Assembly: GCF_021228125.1 (NCBI RefSeq)
Contig: NZ_JAJQQS010000006.1
Coordinates: 372,001 to 436,000, forward strand
Length of the DNA stretch: 64,000 bases
From: Streptomyces albireticuli
GTDB taxonomy: Bacteria; Actinomycetota; Actinomycetes; Streptomycetales; Streptomycetaceae
Reading direction: 5' to 3'
Position numbers and translations under genes: made by a program
The notes under the pieces: generated by a model
The model's database searches: none
What the model was told of the DNA's origin: nothing
The model's input: the letters and a program-made list of their open reading frames with translations, nothing else
Shown here: positions 8,520 through 16,664 of the stretch, piece after piece
Layout: each line of letters opens with the position of its first letter
Numbering within the stretch: position 1 is the first letter of the stretch

Positions 8520-9370
8520 AGGTCCCGCGCGACCTGGCGGATCAGGTCACGCGACCTGCCGGGTGGCAGTGATGCTGACCTGATCTTGTCGAGCACGAGA
8601 CGGTATTTGGCTAGTTGCGGGTGATTGTTCACGAAGACGCAATCGTGGGCGGCGTCGATCTGCACGGTGTCCAGCTGCGGAACGGGCCCGTTCGCGTAAA
8701 GCATGGAGAAGCCGGTACCGCCGAAGCCTTCCACCTTGAACGGTACGACTCTGAGAGTCACGTTGGGACGCTCGGAAGCCGTCAGAATGTGGTGGAGCTG
8801 GGCCCGGGCGATCGCTGTTGTCCCCACCTTGGTGCGCAGCGCGGCCTCATGGATGATGACCTCGTACGGTAGCGATGGGTCCCGATCAAGCGCCTTCTGC
8901 CGATGCATGCGGAAGGCCAATCGCGACTCGACGTCGGGCGTGGGCAATTCGGGCACGGCATAGGCGAAGATAGCCAGCGCGGATTCCTCGGTCTGAAGCA
9001 ACCCGGGGATGTGCAGTACCTCGAAGTGGCTTAGCCCGGTGGACCGGTATTCCAGTTCGGCTAGGTCGAGCAGGCGAAGTGACACGACTCCTCGGTACTC
9101 CTCCCACCATCCTTGGCCGCGCTGCTCGTAAGTGATCGCCGCCAGCGCGTCGATGAGGTCGCTGTCGACGCAGCTGTAGAACGCGGCGAGGCGCCGGAGG
9201 CGCTCCTCGCTGACGCCTAGACGGCCCGACTCGATGTGGCTGACCTTGCCCGGGTCTGTGCCGAGCAGCTTCGCTGTCTCGCGCGCGGTGATCCCGGCGG
9301 CCTCCCGCATTCTTCGTAGCTCGATACCTAGACGTTCTTGTCGGGCGGTGGCTGTGCTCCTCAGCGGCAT
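8516..9370 (-). CDS. WhiJ-type XRE regulator (HTH + DUF5753)
   Basis: 284 residues. The N-terminal helix-turn-helix (ELRRMREAAGITARETAKLL, GTDPGKVSHIESGRLGVS) is followed by a DUF5753 domain with the usual landmarks: GWWEEYRGVVS, HIPGLLQTEE, RMHRQKAL, HEAALRTKVG and VTLRVVPF. The family includes WhiJ, a developmental regulator; most paralogues are uncharacterised. It is divergent from an ATPase-like gene (9659), with an inverted repeat between them at 9492-9521, and forms an operon with two DUF397 genes. A full-length, ordinary member. Confidence 0.93.
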   Translation of the reverse strand: MPLRSTATARQERLGIELRRMREAAGITARETAKLLGTDPGKVSHIESGRLGVSEERLRRLAAFYSCVDSDLIDALAAITYEQRGQGWWEEYRGVVSLRLLDLAELEYRSTGLSHFEVLHIPGLLQTEESALAIFAYAVPELPTPDVESRLAFRMHRQKALDRDPSLPYEVIIHEAALRTKVGTTAIARAQLHHILTASERPNVTLRVVPFKVEGFGGTGFSMLYANGPVPQLDTVQIDAAHDCVFVNNHPQLAKYRLVLDKIRSASLPPGRSRDLIRQVARDL

Positions 9371-9491
9371 GACTTCCTTCTCCGTCGTTCCTGCTGAGCG
9401 AGTGTGGCGCCCGCGCGCGGCCGTGGTCCACCTCCGTCCCCGTTGGAGGGAACTCCGTCAGGCAACGTTGCACCCCTGCATTGTTGCCCCT

Positions 9492-9521
9492 ACCTTGTGT
9501 GAGGTACCTCTCACGCAAGGT
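9492..9521. promoter_or_regulatory. Candidate operator between divergent genes
   Basis: ACCTTGTGTGAG - GTACCT - CTCACGCAAGGT: 12-bp arms with one mismatch and a 6-bp spacer, midway between the XRE gene start (9370) and the ATPase gene start (9659). It is a likely target of the XRE protein; the match to a regulator is inference. Confidence 0.6.
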
Positions 9522-9658
9522 GGTGGGGCGGCTTGCTGCTGCCCAACTGCCTTGCGGCGTCGCCGAGTCGGAAGCGCACCCCGAGGCCGGGGCCGAGCCA
9601 CCGACGCGTCATGGCGGCGCGTACCCCACACCCAACTCCCTCACCACGGAGCTGCCGC

Positions 9659-10204
9659 ATGCCCATGCACACCTCCACACCCCTCACCCCCGTCGAACCC
9701 CTCACCCTCTGCCCACTGATCACGCAGGACGTCGTACGTCACCCCGCCCCGGACGGGGCCCCCGCCCCCAGGGCCCGTCTCGCGTACAGCTTCACCGTCC
9801 CCGGAGAACCCCGCTCCCCGGCCGTCGCCCGCCACACCGTCCGTAACGCCCTCTACGGCCACGACCTGGCCGTATTCGTCGACCCAGCCCTCCAGGTCAT
9901 CACCGAACTCGTCACCTGCGGAGCCCTGTTCGCCCCCGGACAGGACCTCTACTACTCCCTCCGCTGGCGCGAAGGCATCCTCCGCCTCACCACCTGGGAC
10001 CCCCACAGCAGCCACACCGACCCCACCCACGCCGCACACTGCACCAGCAGCAGAAAGCGCCTCCTGCTCCTCCTTGCCTGCGTCGTACGCGAATGCCACG
10101 GAACCTGGGGCATCACCGACCCCACCCCCACCACCGAAGGCACCAAGGTCTGGGCCACCCTCCCCGAAACCGGGGCCAAGACCTACGGCAAGCGACGCTG
10201 CTGA
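9659..10204 (+). CDS. Degenerate RsbW-like ATPase-fold protein
   Basis: 181 residues. The arrangement follows the HATPase_c_2 anti-sigma/serine-kinase-like proteins of Streptomyces (FTVPGEPRSPAVARHTVRNAL; DPALQVITELVTC). The usual N-box reads ELVTNAVxHA; here it is ELVTCGALFA, so the Mg/ATP-binding Asn is replaced and catalysis is doubtful. ATG 9659 has GGAG 8 bases upstream; the frame is open back to 9533 but that part is compositionally unlike a protein. It faces the WhiJ-type gene, the standard partner of this family. Confidence 0.8.
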   Translation: MPMHTSTPLTPVEPLTLCPLITQDVVRHPAPDGAPAPRARLAYSFTVPGEPRSPAVARHTVRNALYGHDLAVFVDPALQVITELVTCGALFAPGQDLYYSLRWREGILRLTTWDPHSSHTDPTHAAHCTSSRKRLLLLLACVVRECHGTWGITDPTPTTEGTKVWATLPETGAKTYGKRRC

Positions 10205-10294
10205 AGCGGACCCAGCCCGTCCGGCGTCTGAGGACTTTCGGGAAGGGGCGGGGTGGGGAAGAACCCCCGCCCCCGACCCCCGCCCCCAACCCCG
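10205..10294. repeat. Partial mosaic intergenic repeat
   Basis: CAGCCCGTCCGGCGTCTGAGGA followed by CGGGAAGGGGCGGGG: one half of the repeat found at 5715-5835. It fills the gap between convergent genes. Confidence 0.7.
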
Positions 10295-11098
10295 TCACCG
10301 CTCAGCGACAAGCAGCGTCTGCACCACCCGCCCGCAATCCCCCTCCGCGTCGTCCAGCCGACCCACCGCCAGCCCCGACCCCGACGGGCTCGCCGACGTG
10401 GCGGCGCTCAGGCAGAGCCATTCGCCGACCGGGTCGCGGTGCAGGGCGAGCGTGACGTCCGTGTTGATGACGAGGCGGCGCGTGTGGTCGAGTTCGAAGG
10501 CGACGGCCCAGTTGCTGTCGGCGAGGGTGAGGGCGCGGGTGAGCGGGGTGTCGGGCTCGCCCGCGACGAGGGGGACGCGCTGGCGGGCCCAGGCCACGCC
10601 CGGGCCGGGGGTGTCGAAGCCGCCGCCCTGGACGAAGCGCCACTCCATCGCCGAGACGTAGCCGTCGAGGTGGGCGCCGGTGATGCCGTGCGCGGGCTGC
10701 GGGCCGGGGAGCGGCGGCGGGGTCGGCTCCGGGCGGAGGGCGGGCGTGTCCTTCGGGCTCTCGGCGACGCGCCACGCCCGCGCGAGCATGACGGTCCGGC
10801 CGCCGGAGCTGATCTCGCCCTCGACCAGCTCCGTGCGCCGGCCCCCACGGACCGTGCGCACGTCGACCCGGAGCTCGCCGACCGGCACCGGGTGCGGTAT
10901 CTCCAGCGTGACGCGCGCGACCCGGAAGCCCTCACGGGCCTCGTGCCGCTCCAGGGCGCGTCCGAGGAGGGCCGACGGGGGTCCGGCGTGCTGGGCGTCC
11001 GGGCTCCACGGGCCGGCCGTGGCGCTCGTACTCTCGTAACGACCGTCACCCACGCACCGGTAGAAGGACTCGGGCAGACCCACCGCGCCAGACGTCAT
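10295..11098 (-). CDS. Acyl-CoA thioesterase-like protein (double hot-dog)
   Basis: 267 residues with features of the TesB / 4HBT_3 thioesterase superfamily: an N-terminal half with GPPSALLGRALERH and RVTLEIPHPVPVGEL, and a C-terminal half ending TLALHRDPVGEWLCLSAAT and SGLAVGRLDDAEG. Such proteins hydrolyse acyl-CoA or act on related thioesters. ATG 11098 has GAGGAG in front. It lies 55 bp after the VOC gene on the same strand, so it may be the last gene of the hydrazine-type cluster or an unrelated neighbour; sequence alone does not decide. Confidence 0.8.
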   Translation of the reverse strand: MTSGAVGLPESFYRCVGDGRYESTSATAGPWSPDAQHAGPPSALLGRALERHEAREGFRVARVTLEIPHPVPVGELRVDVRTVRGGRRTELVEGEISSGGRTVMLARAWRVAESPKDTPALRPEPTPPPLPGPQPAHGITGAHLDGYVSAMEWRFVQGGGFDTPGPGVAWARQRVPLVAGEPDTPLTRALTLADSNWAVAFELDHTRRLVINTDVTLALHRDPVGEWLCLSAATSASPSGSGLAVGRLDDAEGDCGRVVQTLLVAER

Positions 11099-11153
11099 CA
11101 ACGCTCCTCAGCTGTCCCAACGGCCCGTCGGGCCACCGTCATTACGCACAGTC

Positions 11154-12068
11154 TCAGGCCCGGCGCCCGGCCTCGGCGGCGGGGTCCGGAAACCCCTCCC
11201 ACACCTCCGCCGACACCCCGCTCGCGAGCGGCATCACCGTGCGGCCGCCCACGGTCCGCCCGGGGGGCCGTCCCGTGCCCGCGAGCGCGGCGACCTTCTC
11301 CGCCGACGGCGCCAGCAGGGCGAACGCGACGGGCTCGGCCGGGCCGTCGTGGGCGACCAGCAGCAGGTTCCCCACGAGCACCGGCCCGGGGCGGCCGTCC
11401 GGACCGGCCGGCAGCACCTCCGCCCTGGAACCAGCCCCGGCCTCCGTCCCGGCCTCCACCTCCAGCGCCGTCTCGTAGAACCGCACGGCGTCCGCGAACC
11501 GTTCCGCCGGGACGGCGCGGCGCGGGAACAGCCGCACCCCCGTGGCCACCGGCTCCGGCACGGCCGTTCCCGGGCGCGGGGCGGGCCGCTCGCCCGGCCG
11601 CGGACGGTGCTCGACCAGTTCCGCGAGCAGCCCGTCCGGATAGCGCACCCGGGCCCGTGACCCCGGCAGGATCGTCTCGACGGGTTCCAGCACGCTCGTG
11701 CCCGTACGCTCCAGCAGGGCGAGCTGGCCCGCCAGCGACGGCACGATCAGCGAGTACGCCGTCCGCCGCTGGACCGGCGTGAACGGCCGCTCACTGGCGA
11801 TCAGCAGGAGGTTGCCCACCGCCGCCAGCTCCAGCCCGCCGAAGTCGGGGATCGGCATGCGCAGGTCGGCCGGGACGCCGAGGAGGCGCTCGTAGAACAC
11901 GATCTGATCGTCCAGGTCGGCGAGGTCGATCAGCGATCTCGCCATCAGCCGCGGCCGGTCCAGGACCGACGAGTCCGGCCATGTCCGGAACCACCGGTCC
12001 GAGGCCGTCGGGGGAGACGCGGCCGCGCCTCCCGGCAGGGTGCTTCCCGTCACGGTGCTGTCGGGCAT
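11154..12068 (-). CDS. Two-domain VOC (glyoxalase-fold) protein
   Basis: 304 residues. Two repeated halves each resemble a VOC module: LADLDDQIVFYERLLGVPADL ... GNLLLIASERPFTP ... GSRARVRYPDGLLAEL, and PAERFADAVRFYETALEVEAG ... VGNLLLVAHDGPAEP. VOC proteins include dioxygenases, lyases and binding/resistance proteins; I could not assign metal ligands with confidence, so a non-catalytic or self-protection role is possible. It is downstream of the acyltransferase gene in the biosynthetic island. Confidence 0.75.
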   Translation of the reverse strand: MPDSTVTGSTLPGGAAASPPTASDRWFRTWPDSSVLDRPRLMARSLIDLADLDDQIVFYERLLGVPADLRMPIPDFGGLELAAVGNLLLIASERPFTPVQRRTAYSLIVPSLAGQLALLERTGTSVLEPVETILPGSRARVRYPDGLLAELVEHRPRPGERPAPRPGTAVPEPVATGVRLFPRRAVPAERFADAVRFYETALEVEAGTEAGAGSRAEVLPAGPDGRPGPVLVGNLLLVAHDGPAEPVAFALLAPSAEKVAALAGTGRPPGRTVGGRTVMPLASGVSAEVWEGFPDPAAEAGRRA

Positions 12069-12094
12069 GCTCGTCTCTCCTTCTCGTCGTGACC

Positions 12095-12157
12095 GTGGCT
12101 TTCGTGGCCTCTGTGGCCTCTGTGGCCTCCGTGGCCCCCGTGGCTTCCGTGGCTCAG
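12095..12157. repeat. 9-bp tandem repeat at a gene boundary
   Basis: Seven units of the type GTGGCCTCT lie end to end. The array covers the stop codon of the acyltransferase gene and most of the 85-bp gap before the VOC gene. Confidence 0.9.
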
Positions 12158-13473
12158 GCCGTCCACCACGCCTCCGCCCGCAGCCCCCACGCCGCGAACT
12201 CCTCCGTGACGGCGTCCCGCAGCGACCGCGCGTCGCCGAAGTGGTCCGGCATCCCCGTCACCGTCACGGTCAGCCGCTCCCCGGTACGCACCAGGCACAG
12301 CGACGCGCGCAGCCCGGCCCGCTCCGGCACGACGCCCGGCACGTTCATCGTGCGCAGGGCCGTGCGGTCCGCCCGTTGACCCGCGAACCGGGTGACGTGC
12401 TCCGGGAGTTCGCCGAAGTTGGACGCGACCACGTCCGTCGCCTGCGAACCGGGCGCCTTGAGCCGGGCGGCGTACCGGCCCGGCAGCAGGTGCCACAGCC
12501 GTTCCGGCACGAGCGTCGTGCTGTGCTCGCCCGACCCCGCCAGCGCGTCCTTGGTCTCCAGCCGGGTCCGCCGCAGGTCCGTGTGCTGCGGCTCGCCCGC
12601 CGGGACCTCCAGGGGGACGACGACCAGGGCGTTGGCCCGCTCGTCGCCCGGCCCCCGCCGCAGGTCCATCGGGATCCCGACCCGGAGCGGCGCGCGGCCG
12701 GCCCGGGGCACCCGGGCGCGTACGAGGTTGGCGGCGATCTCGACGAACAGGCTGTTCGCCGTGCCGCCGCGCGCCCTCGCCCGCTCCTCCCACGCCGCCG
12801 CGTCCAGGTCGAAGAACGCGGTCGTGAAGAAGCGCGGGGCCGAGCCGGCGGCCCGGAGCCCCGGCGCGGTGCGCAGGGCGGACACGAGGCGGCTCCGCTC
12901 CTCGCGGTCCGCGAGGGTACGGGCCGCCCAGCCCGCCAACTCCCGCGCCGCCGCTCCCGGGGCACCGCCCGCACGGCATGCCGGTACCGGCCCCTCCGCG
13001 CCGAGGGCGGTGAAGATCCCCAGCCCGTCGGAGCGGAAGTGCGGCACGGTGAGCGAGACGAGCGCCCCCGCCCCGTACGGCGCCGCCGCGAGCCGCCACA
13101 GCGTCGAGGAGCCCGCCGGGAGCGGCGCGCGTACCTGCTCGTCCAGCCAGTCCGGCACGGTGGCGTCGGTCAGCGCCGCCGCGTGGTGCCGCGGCGGCTC
13201 CGTGTTGGGCGCTGGGACCCAGACGCGGCGGCCGCCCGGGAACCCGGCCGGTACGGGCCTGCGGCTGAGCCTGCCGCGGTCCAGCCGGTGCCACTCCTCC
13301 CGCAGGGCCTCCGGGGACACCGGGGCCGGGAGCCGCCAGAGCACCTGCACGACGCGGGACGAGCCGAGGGACCGCTCCGCGCCGAGGAGCATCTCATCGG
13401 TGGGGTTGAGGCGGGCCGCCCCGGAGCGGGCCCGGATCCGGTCGAGGCGGGTCCGCGCCCCGCCCGGCGTCAT
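12154..13473 (-). CDS. Condensation/acyltransferase-superfamily enzyme (PapA/WS-DGAT-like)
   Basis: 439 residues. PHFRSDG at 144-150 aligns with the HHxxxDG active site of condensation domains, PapA and wax-ester synthases: catalytic His145 and Asp149 are kept, the first His is Pro. Other features fit the CoA-dependent acyltransferase fold (NSLFVEIAANLVRARVP; GIPMDLRRGPGDERANAL near the expected floor loop). It is a stand-alone enzyme, likely forming an ester or amide; in this cluster an acylation of a hydrazine nitrogen is an attractive but unproved role. ATG 13473 overlaps the oxidase stop by 4 bp (ATGA). Confidence 0.75.
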   Translation of the reverse strand: MTPGGARTRLDRIRARSGAARLNPTDEMLLGAERSLGSSRVVQVLWRLPAPVSPEALREEWHRLDRGRLSRRPVPAGFPGGRRVWVPAPNTEPPRHHAAALTDATVPDWLDEQVRAPLPAGSSTLWRLAAAPYGAGALVSLTVPHFRSDGLGIFTALGAEGPVPACRAGGAPGAAARELAGWAARTLADREERSRLVSALRTAPGLRAAGSAPRFFTTAFFDLDAAAWEERARARGGTANSLFVEIAANLVRARVPRAGRAPLRVGIPMDLRRGPGDERANALVVVPLEVPAGEPQHTDLRRTRLETKDALAGSGEHSTTLVPERLWHLLPGRYAARLKAPGSQATDVVASNFGELPEHVTRFAGQRADRTALRTMNVPGVVPERAGLRASLCLVRTGERLTVTVTGMPDHFGDARSLRDAVTEEFAAWGLRAEAWWTA

Positions 13474-14738
13474 GCGAGCACCTCGCGGACGAGCTCCGCC
13501 GCGTACCGCCCGGAGGCCGGTGCCTGCTTGAAGCCGCCGCCGTTCCAGCCGGTGGCGGTGACCAGCCCGTACGGGTCCGGCCAGGCCGTCACCGTGCCCA
13601 CGTCGCCGGGCGCGAGGGCGTCGTGGGCGGTCACCCCGTCGACGAGGGCCGCGTCGGCCAGCCGCGGGTACCGGTGGCGCGCCACCGCCCGTACGCGCTC
13701 CTCCTCGGCGGCGGAGACTCCCCGGGTCACCGTCGGGAGGACGTCGAGCACCGGGGACGGCACCCCGGCCAGCACGGCCGTGCCGTCGTCCCACCGGCGC
13801 AGCCAGCCCCCGGTCGTGGTGTCGAGCACGGTCGGGAGCGGGCCGGGGACGTCCGGGCCGCCGCCTTCCGGGCCACCGCCTTCCCGGCCGCGCGGCGCGA
13901 ACACGCAGAAGCTCACCGACCGGGTGCGCAGCGGCAGTTCCACGCCCGCGGTCCGTGCCAGCTCCGTGCTGTGGACCCCCGCGGCGAGCAGTACCGCGGG
14001 GGTGGTCAGAAGGCCGGCGGTGGTGCGGACGCCCGTCACGCGCGCACGCGCGGTGACGATCTCCAGTGCCCGTACCCCGCCGAGGAAGGTGACGGACCCG
14101 GCGTCGCGCAGCATCGCCTCGGCCGTCTCCCGCGCGGGCAGCCAGCCCGCGCGGGGCTCGTACACCCCGGTGAAGCCCTCGGGCGGGGTCAGACCGGGGA
14201 ACGCGCGGGCGATCTGCCGGGCGTCGAGGAGCTCGGCCGTGTGGCCCGTGGCCCGGACCCGTTCGACGCCTTCCGCCGCGCGCGCGGAGTCGTCCGCGCC
14301 GAAGAGCGTGAGGCCGCCGGTCTCGCGCACGGCGGGCCAGCGGCCGTGGTGCCCGCGCCGCAGGTAGCGGTCCAGCCCCTCCGCCGCCCAGGAGTGGGCG
14401 GCGGAGAGGTCGAGCGCCCGGACCAGTCCGCCGGACGCGCCCGTCACGCCGCCCGCCGGCCCGCGCTCGTCGATGACGACGACCGACAGGCCGTGGGCGG
14501 AGAGGCGCTCGGCGGTGGCCAGGCCGATGATCCCGCCGCCGATGACGGCGACGTCGGCGACCGTGGCGTCGGCCCTGGCGTCGGCCCTCGCGTCGGCGTG
14601 ACGACCGTCAGAGGCCCTGACGCCCGCGCCCCGGCCACCGGAGGAGGTGCCGTCAGGGGGCGAGCCGCCGGAGGGCGTGCCACCGGCGGCGGTGCCACCC
14701 GCGCCCCGGCCGCCGGCGGCACCGTCGGGCGTCGTCAC
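13470..14738 (-). CDS. FAD-dependent amine/amino-acid oxidase (DAO family)
   Basis: 422 residues. A Gly/Ala/Asp-rich N-terminal tail of about 60 residues precedes the FAD Rossmann motif VIGGGIIGLATAERL (66-80) and the ADP-binding VVVIDERGPAGG; the C-terminus has the family's ATGWNGGGFKQAPASG. DAO-type enzymes oxidise amines or amino acids to imines. In triacsin and formycin/pyrazofurin pathways a homologue cleaves the lysyl-hydrazine adduct to free the hydrazino acid, and the same step is expected here. GTG 14738 overlaps the N-hydroxylase stop by 4 bp (GTGA), so it is translationally coupled to it. Family sure; substrate inferred. Confidence 0.88.
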   Translation of the reverse strand: MTTPDGAAGGRGAGGTAAGGTPSGGSPPDGTSSGGRGAGVRASDGRHADARADARADATVADVAVIGGGIIGLATAERLSAHGLSVVVIDERGPAGGVTGASGGLVRALDLSAAHSWAAEGLDRYLRRGHHGRWPAVRETGGLTLFGADDSARAAEGVERVRATGHTAELLDARQIARAFPGLTPPEGFTGVYEPRAGWLPARETAEAMLRDAGSVTFLGGVRALEIVTARARVTGVRTTAGLLTTPAVLLAAGVHSTELARTAGVELPLRTRSVSFCVFAPRGREGGGPEGGGPDVPGPLPTVLDTTTGGWLRRWDDGTAVLAGVPSPVLDVLPTVTRGVSAAEEERVRAVARHRYPRLADAALVDGVTAHDALAPGDVGTVTAWPDPYGLVTATGWNGGGFKQAPASGRYAAELVREVLA

Positions 14739-16102
14739 CGGAGGGCCTCGTCCCGCAGCCGCTCGGTGAGGAGCCCGTCCGCCGCCGGCCGCCCGTCCCG
14801 CCCGGGGACGGCGTCCGGTTCGAGCATGAGGGACTCGACGATGTCGGTGGACCGGGCGGAGAGCACCGCCAGGGCCCCCGCGTCCCCCATTCCGTGGCTC
14901 GCCTCGCACAGGCCGTTGAGGTACAGGCGGAGCGGGCGCGGCCCGTAGGACTGCTTCACCGGCACCGAGTAGTCGCGCGCCACGGCCGGCAGCCCGTAGT
15001 CGTTCAGCGCGAGCCGGTCGGCCACCCCCTCCAGCAGGGGGTGGTAGTGCTCGTCGTCGGGGCCGAGGCCGAAGTCCCGGAAGCCCGTCGCCAGGATCAC
15101 GACGTCGGCGTCGTAGGCGCTGAGCGTCCCGTGGTGGACGTCGCGCACCGTGAGCCGGTTGACGGCGCCGCCCGCGTGCGGGGTGACCTCGGCGACCTCC
15201 GAGAAGGTCATCATGCGCAGCCGGTCCGAGCCCATGAGCTCGTACTCGTGCTGCACGCTCGCCAGCCGGTCGATCACGTCCTGGTCGCACGCCGCGTAGT
15301 TGATCGAGCGCAGCTCCGCGCGGATCCGCTGCTTCGCCTCGCTCGGGAGCGGATAGAAGTAGTCGATGAACTCCGGGAGGAAGACCCGCCTGCTGTACGG
15401 GCTGGTGTCCTTCAGCCGGAACCCGATGCCGCGCTGGACGGACACGACCTGCCCGACGTCCGGCCGGTTGAGGAGGTCGAGCACGATCTCGATCGCGCTC
15501 TGGCTCCCGCCGACCACCGCCACCTTGAGGTCGCGGCCCTTCAGGCGGCGCATCGAGCTGAGGTACCGGGTCGCGTGGAAGACGGAGGACCCCAGGCTGC
15601 CCTGGAACACCGCGGGGATCCGCGGCGAGCGCCCGGTGCCGATGACGACCTTCTCGCCCAGGTACTCCCGGCCGCTGCCGGTCTCCAGCCGGAACACCTC
15701 TCCGGCGGCCGTGTCCACCACGGAGAGCCGCGTCGCCGACTGCCCGTAGTCCACCGAACCGCGGAACGCGTCGGCCACCCAGCGCAGATAGCCCGCGTAC
15801 TCCCGGCGCAGCGGGAACTTGGTGTTGAGGTGGAGGTAGTCGGTCAGCCTGCCCTGCGAGGCGAGGTAGTTGACAAAGGTGTAGCGGCTGCCGGTGTCAC
15901 GCGGCATGGTGAGGTCGCGGAAGGGGTTGTTCTGGATGTCCGCGCCGGCGATCAGCTGTTCGTCCTGCCACTGGAAGTCACCGGCCCGCTCGACGAACCG
16001 TGACCGGCCGGTCCAGCCGAGCTCCTCCAGGGTCACCGCGAGGGAGAGGTTCGCCGGGCCGAACCCGACGCCCAGCACGGAGTAGATCTGTTGATCCGTC
16101 AT
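14735..16102 (-). CDS. L-lysine/L-ornithine N-hydroxylase (flavin, NADPH)
   Basis: 455 residues, full length for the IucD/SidA/PvdA family. FAD-binding GVGFGPANLSLA (11-22), the substrate/FAD region WQDEQLIAGADIQNNPFRDL, NADPH-binding VVGGSQSAIEI (about 195-205) and the ATGF motif (about 350) are present. The enzyme adds one oxygen to a terminal amine. There is no siderophore NRPS or IucA/C gene nearby; instead it sits with cupin, MetRS-like and FAD-oxidase genes, as in hydrazine pathways where it makes N6-hydroxylysine. Lysine rather than ornithine is inferred from that context. Confidence 0.92.
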   Translation of the reverse strand: MTDQQIYSVLGVGFGPANLSLAVTLEELGWTGRSRFVERAGDFQWQDEQLIAGADIQNNPFRDLTMPRDTGSRYTFVNYLASQGRLTDYLHLNTKFPLRREYAGYLRWVADAFRGSVDYGQSATRLSVVDTAAGEVFRLETGSGREYLGEKVVIGTGRSPRIPAVFQGSLGSSVFHATRYLSSMRRLKGRDLKVAVVGGSQSAIEIVLDLLNRPDVGQVVSVQRGIGFRLKDTSPYSRRVFLPEFIDYFYPLPSEAKQRIRAELRSINYAACDQDVIDRLASVQHEYELMGSDRLRMMTFSEVAEVTPHAGGAVNRLTVRDVHHGTLSAYDADVVILATGFRDFGLGPDDEHYHPLLEGVADRLALNDYGLPAVARDYSVPVKQSYGPRPLRLYLNGLCEASHGMGDAGALAVLSARSTDIVESLMLEPDAVPGRDGRPAADGLLTERLRDEALR

Positions 16103-16200
16103 TGCTCACGCACCTTCGGCATATCGCGTACGTAAAACGTCGTGCGGAGGCCGTCCGGCCGGTCTTTCGACCGGCCTTCCGGCGGAAGGGCGCGCCGCGG

Positions 16201-16566
16201 TCACGCCGCCGTGTGGGTCTCGATGATCTTGTTGCTGTCGTCCACGTGGACGACGCGCGGCTTGTGGTTCTTCACCTCGTCCTCGGTCAGCTGGCCGTAG
16301 GCGATGATGATGACCTTGTCGGCGGGCTGGACGAGGCGCGCGGCGGCACCGTTGACGATGACCTCGTTGGCGCCCGGCGCGCCGAGGATCGTGTAGGTCT
16401 CGAACCGGGCGCCGTTGTTGACGTTGACGACGTGGACCAGCTCGTGGACGCCGATGTCGGCGGCGTCGAGCAGCTCGGGGGAGATCGTGATCGAGCCGAC
16501 GTAGTTCAGGTTGCTGTCGGTGATCGAGGCGCGGTGGATCTTCGAACGCATGAAGGTGCGCAGCAT
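16201..16566 (-). CDS. panD: Aspartate 1-decarboxylase, pyruvoyl type
   Basis: 121 residues, normal length. All key positions of E. coli PanD are met: Lys9, His11, Tyr22, the self-cleavage pair Gly24-Ser25 (NYVGSITIS) that yields the pyruvoyl group, Arg54 and Tyr58. It decarboxylates L-aspartate to beta-alanine, normally for pantothenate. Here it lies inside the biosynthetic operon, 98 bp after the MetRS-like gene and 98 bp before the N-hydroxylase gene, so it more likely supplies beta-alanine to, or decarboxylates an intermediate of, the hydrazine pathway. Family very sure; pathway role inferred. Confidence 0.93.
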   Translation of the reverse strand: MLRTFMRSKIHRASITDSNLNYVGSITISPELLDAADIGVHELVHVVNVNNGARFETYTILGAPGANEVIVNGAAARLVQPADKVIIIAYGQLTEDEVKNHKPRVVHVDDSNKIIETHTAA

Positions 16567-16664
16567 TTCGGAAACCTTTTCTGTGGTGGCGTGTATGTGC
16601 GTACGGTGAAGTGGGTGAAGTGGCTGAAGTGAGAGATGGGGCGCGTGGGTTGTCGCCCCCCTGC

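Noticed and set aside
12040..14367. A 775-residue plus-strand frame through the acyltransferase and oxidase genes
   Set aside because: Shadow of genes with clear motifs on the minus strand.
14735..16102. Siderophore (hydroxamate) cluster
   Set aside because: The N-hydroxylase could suggest this, but there is no NRPS, IucA/C-type synthetase, siderophore acetyltransferase or iron-uptake gene; the cupin and MetRS-like neighbours fit a hydrazine pathway.
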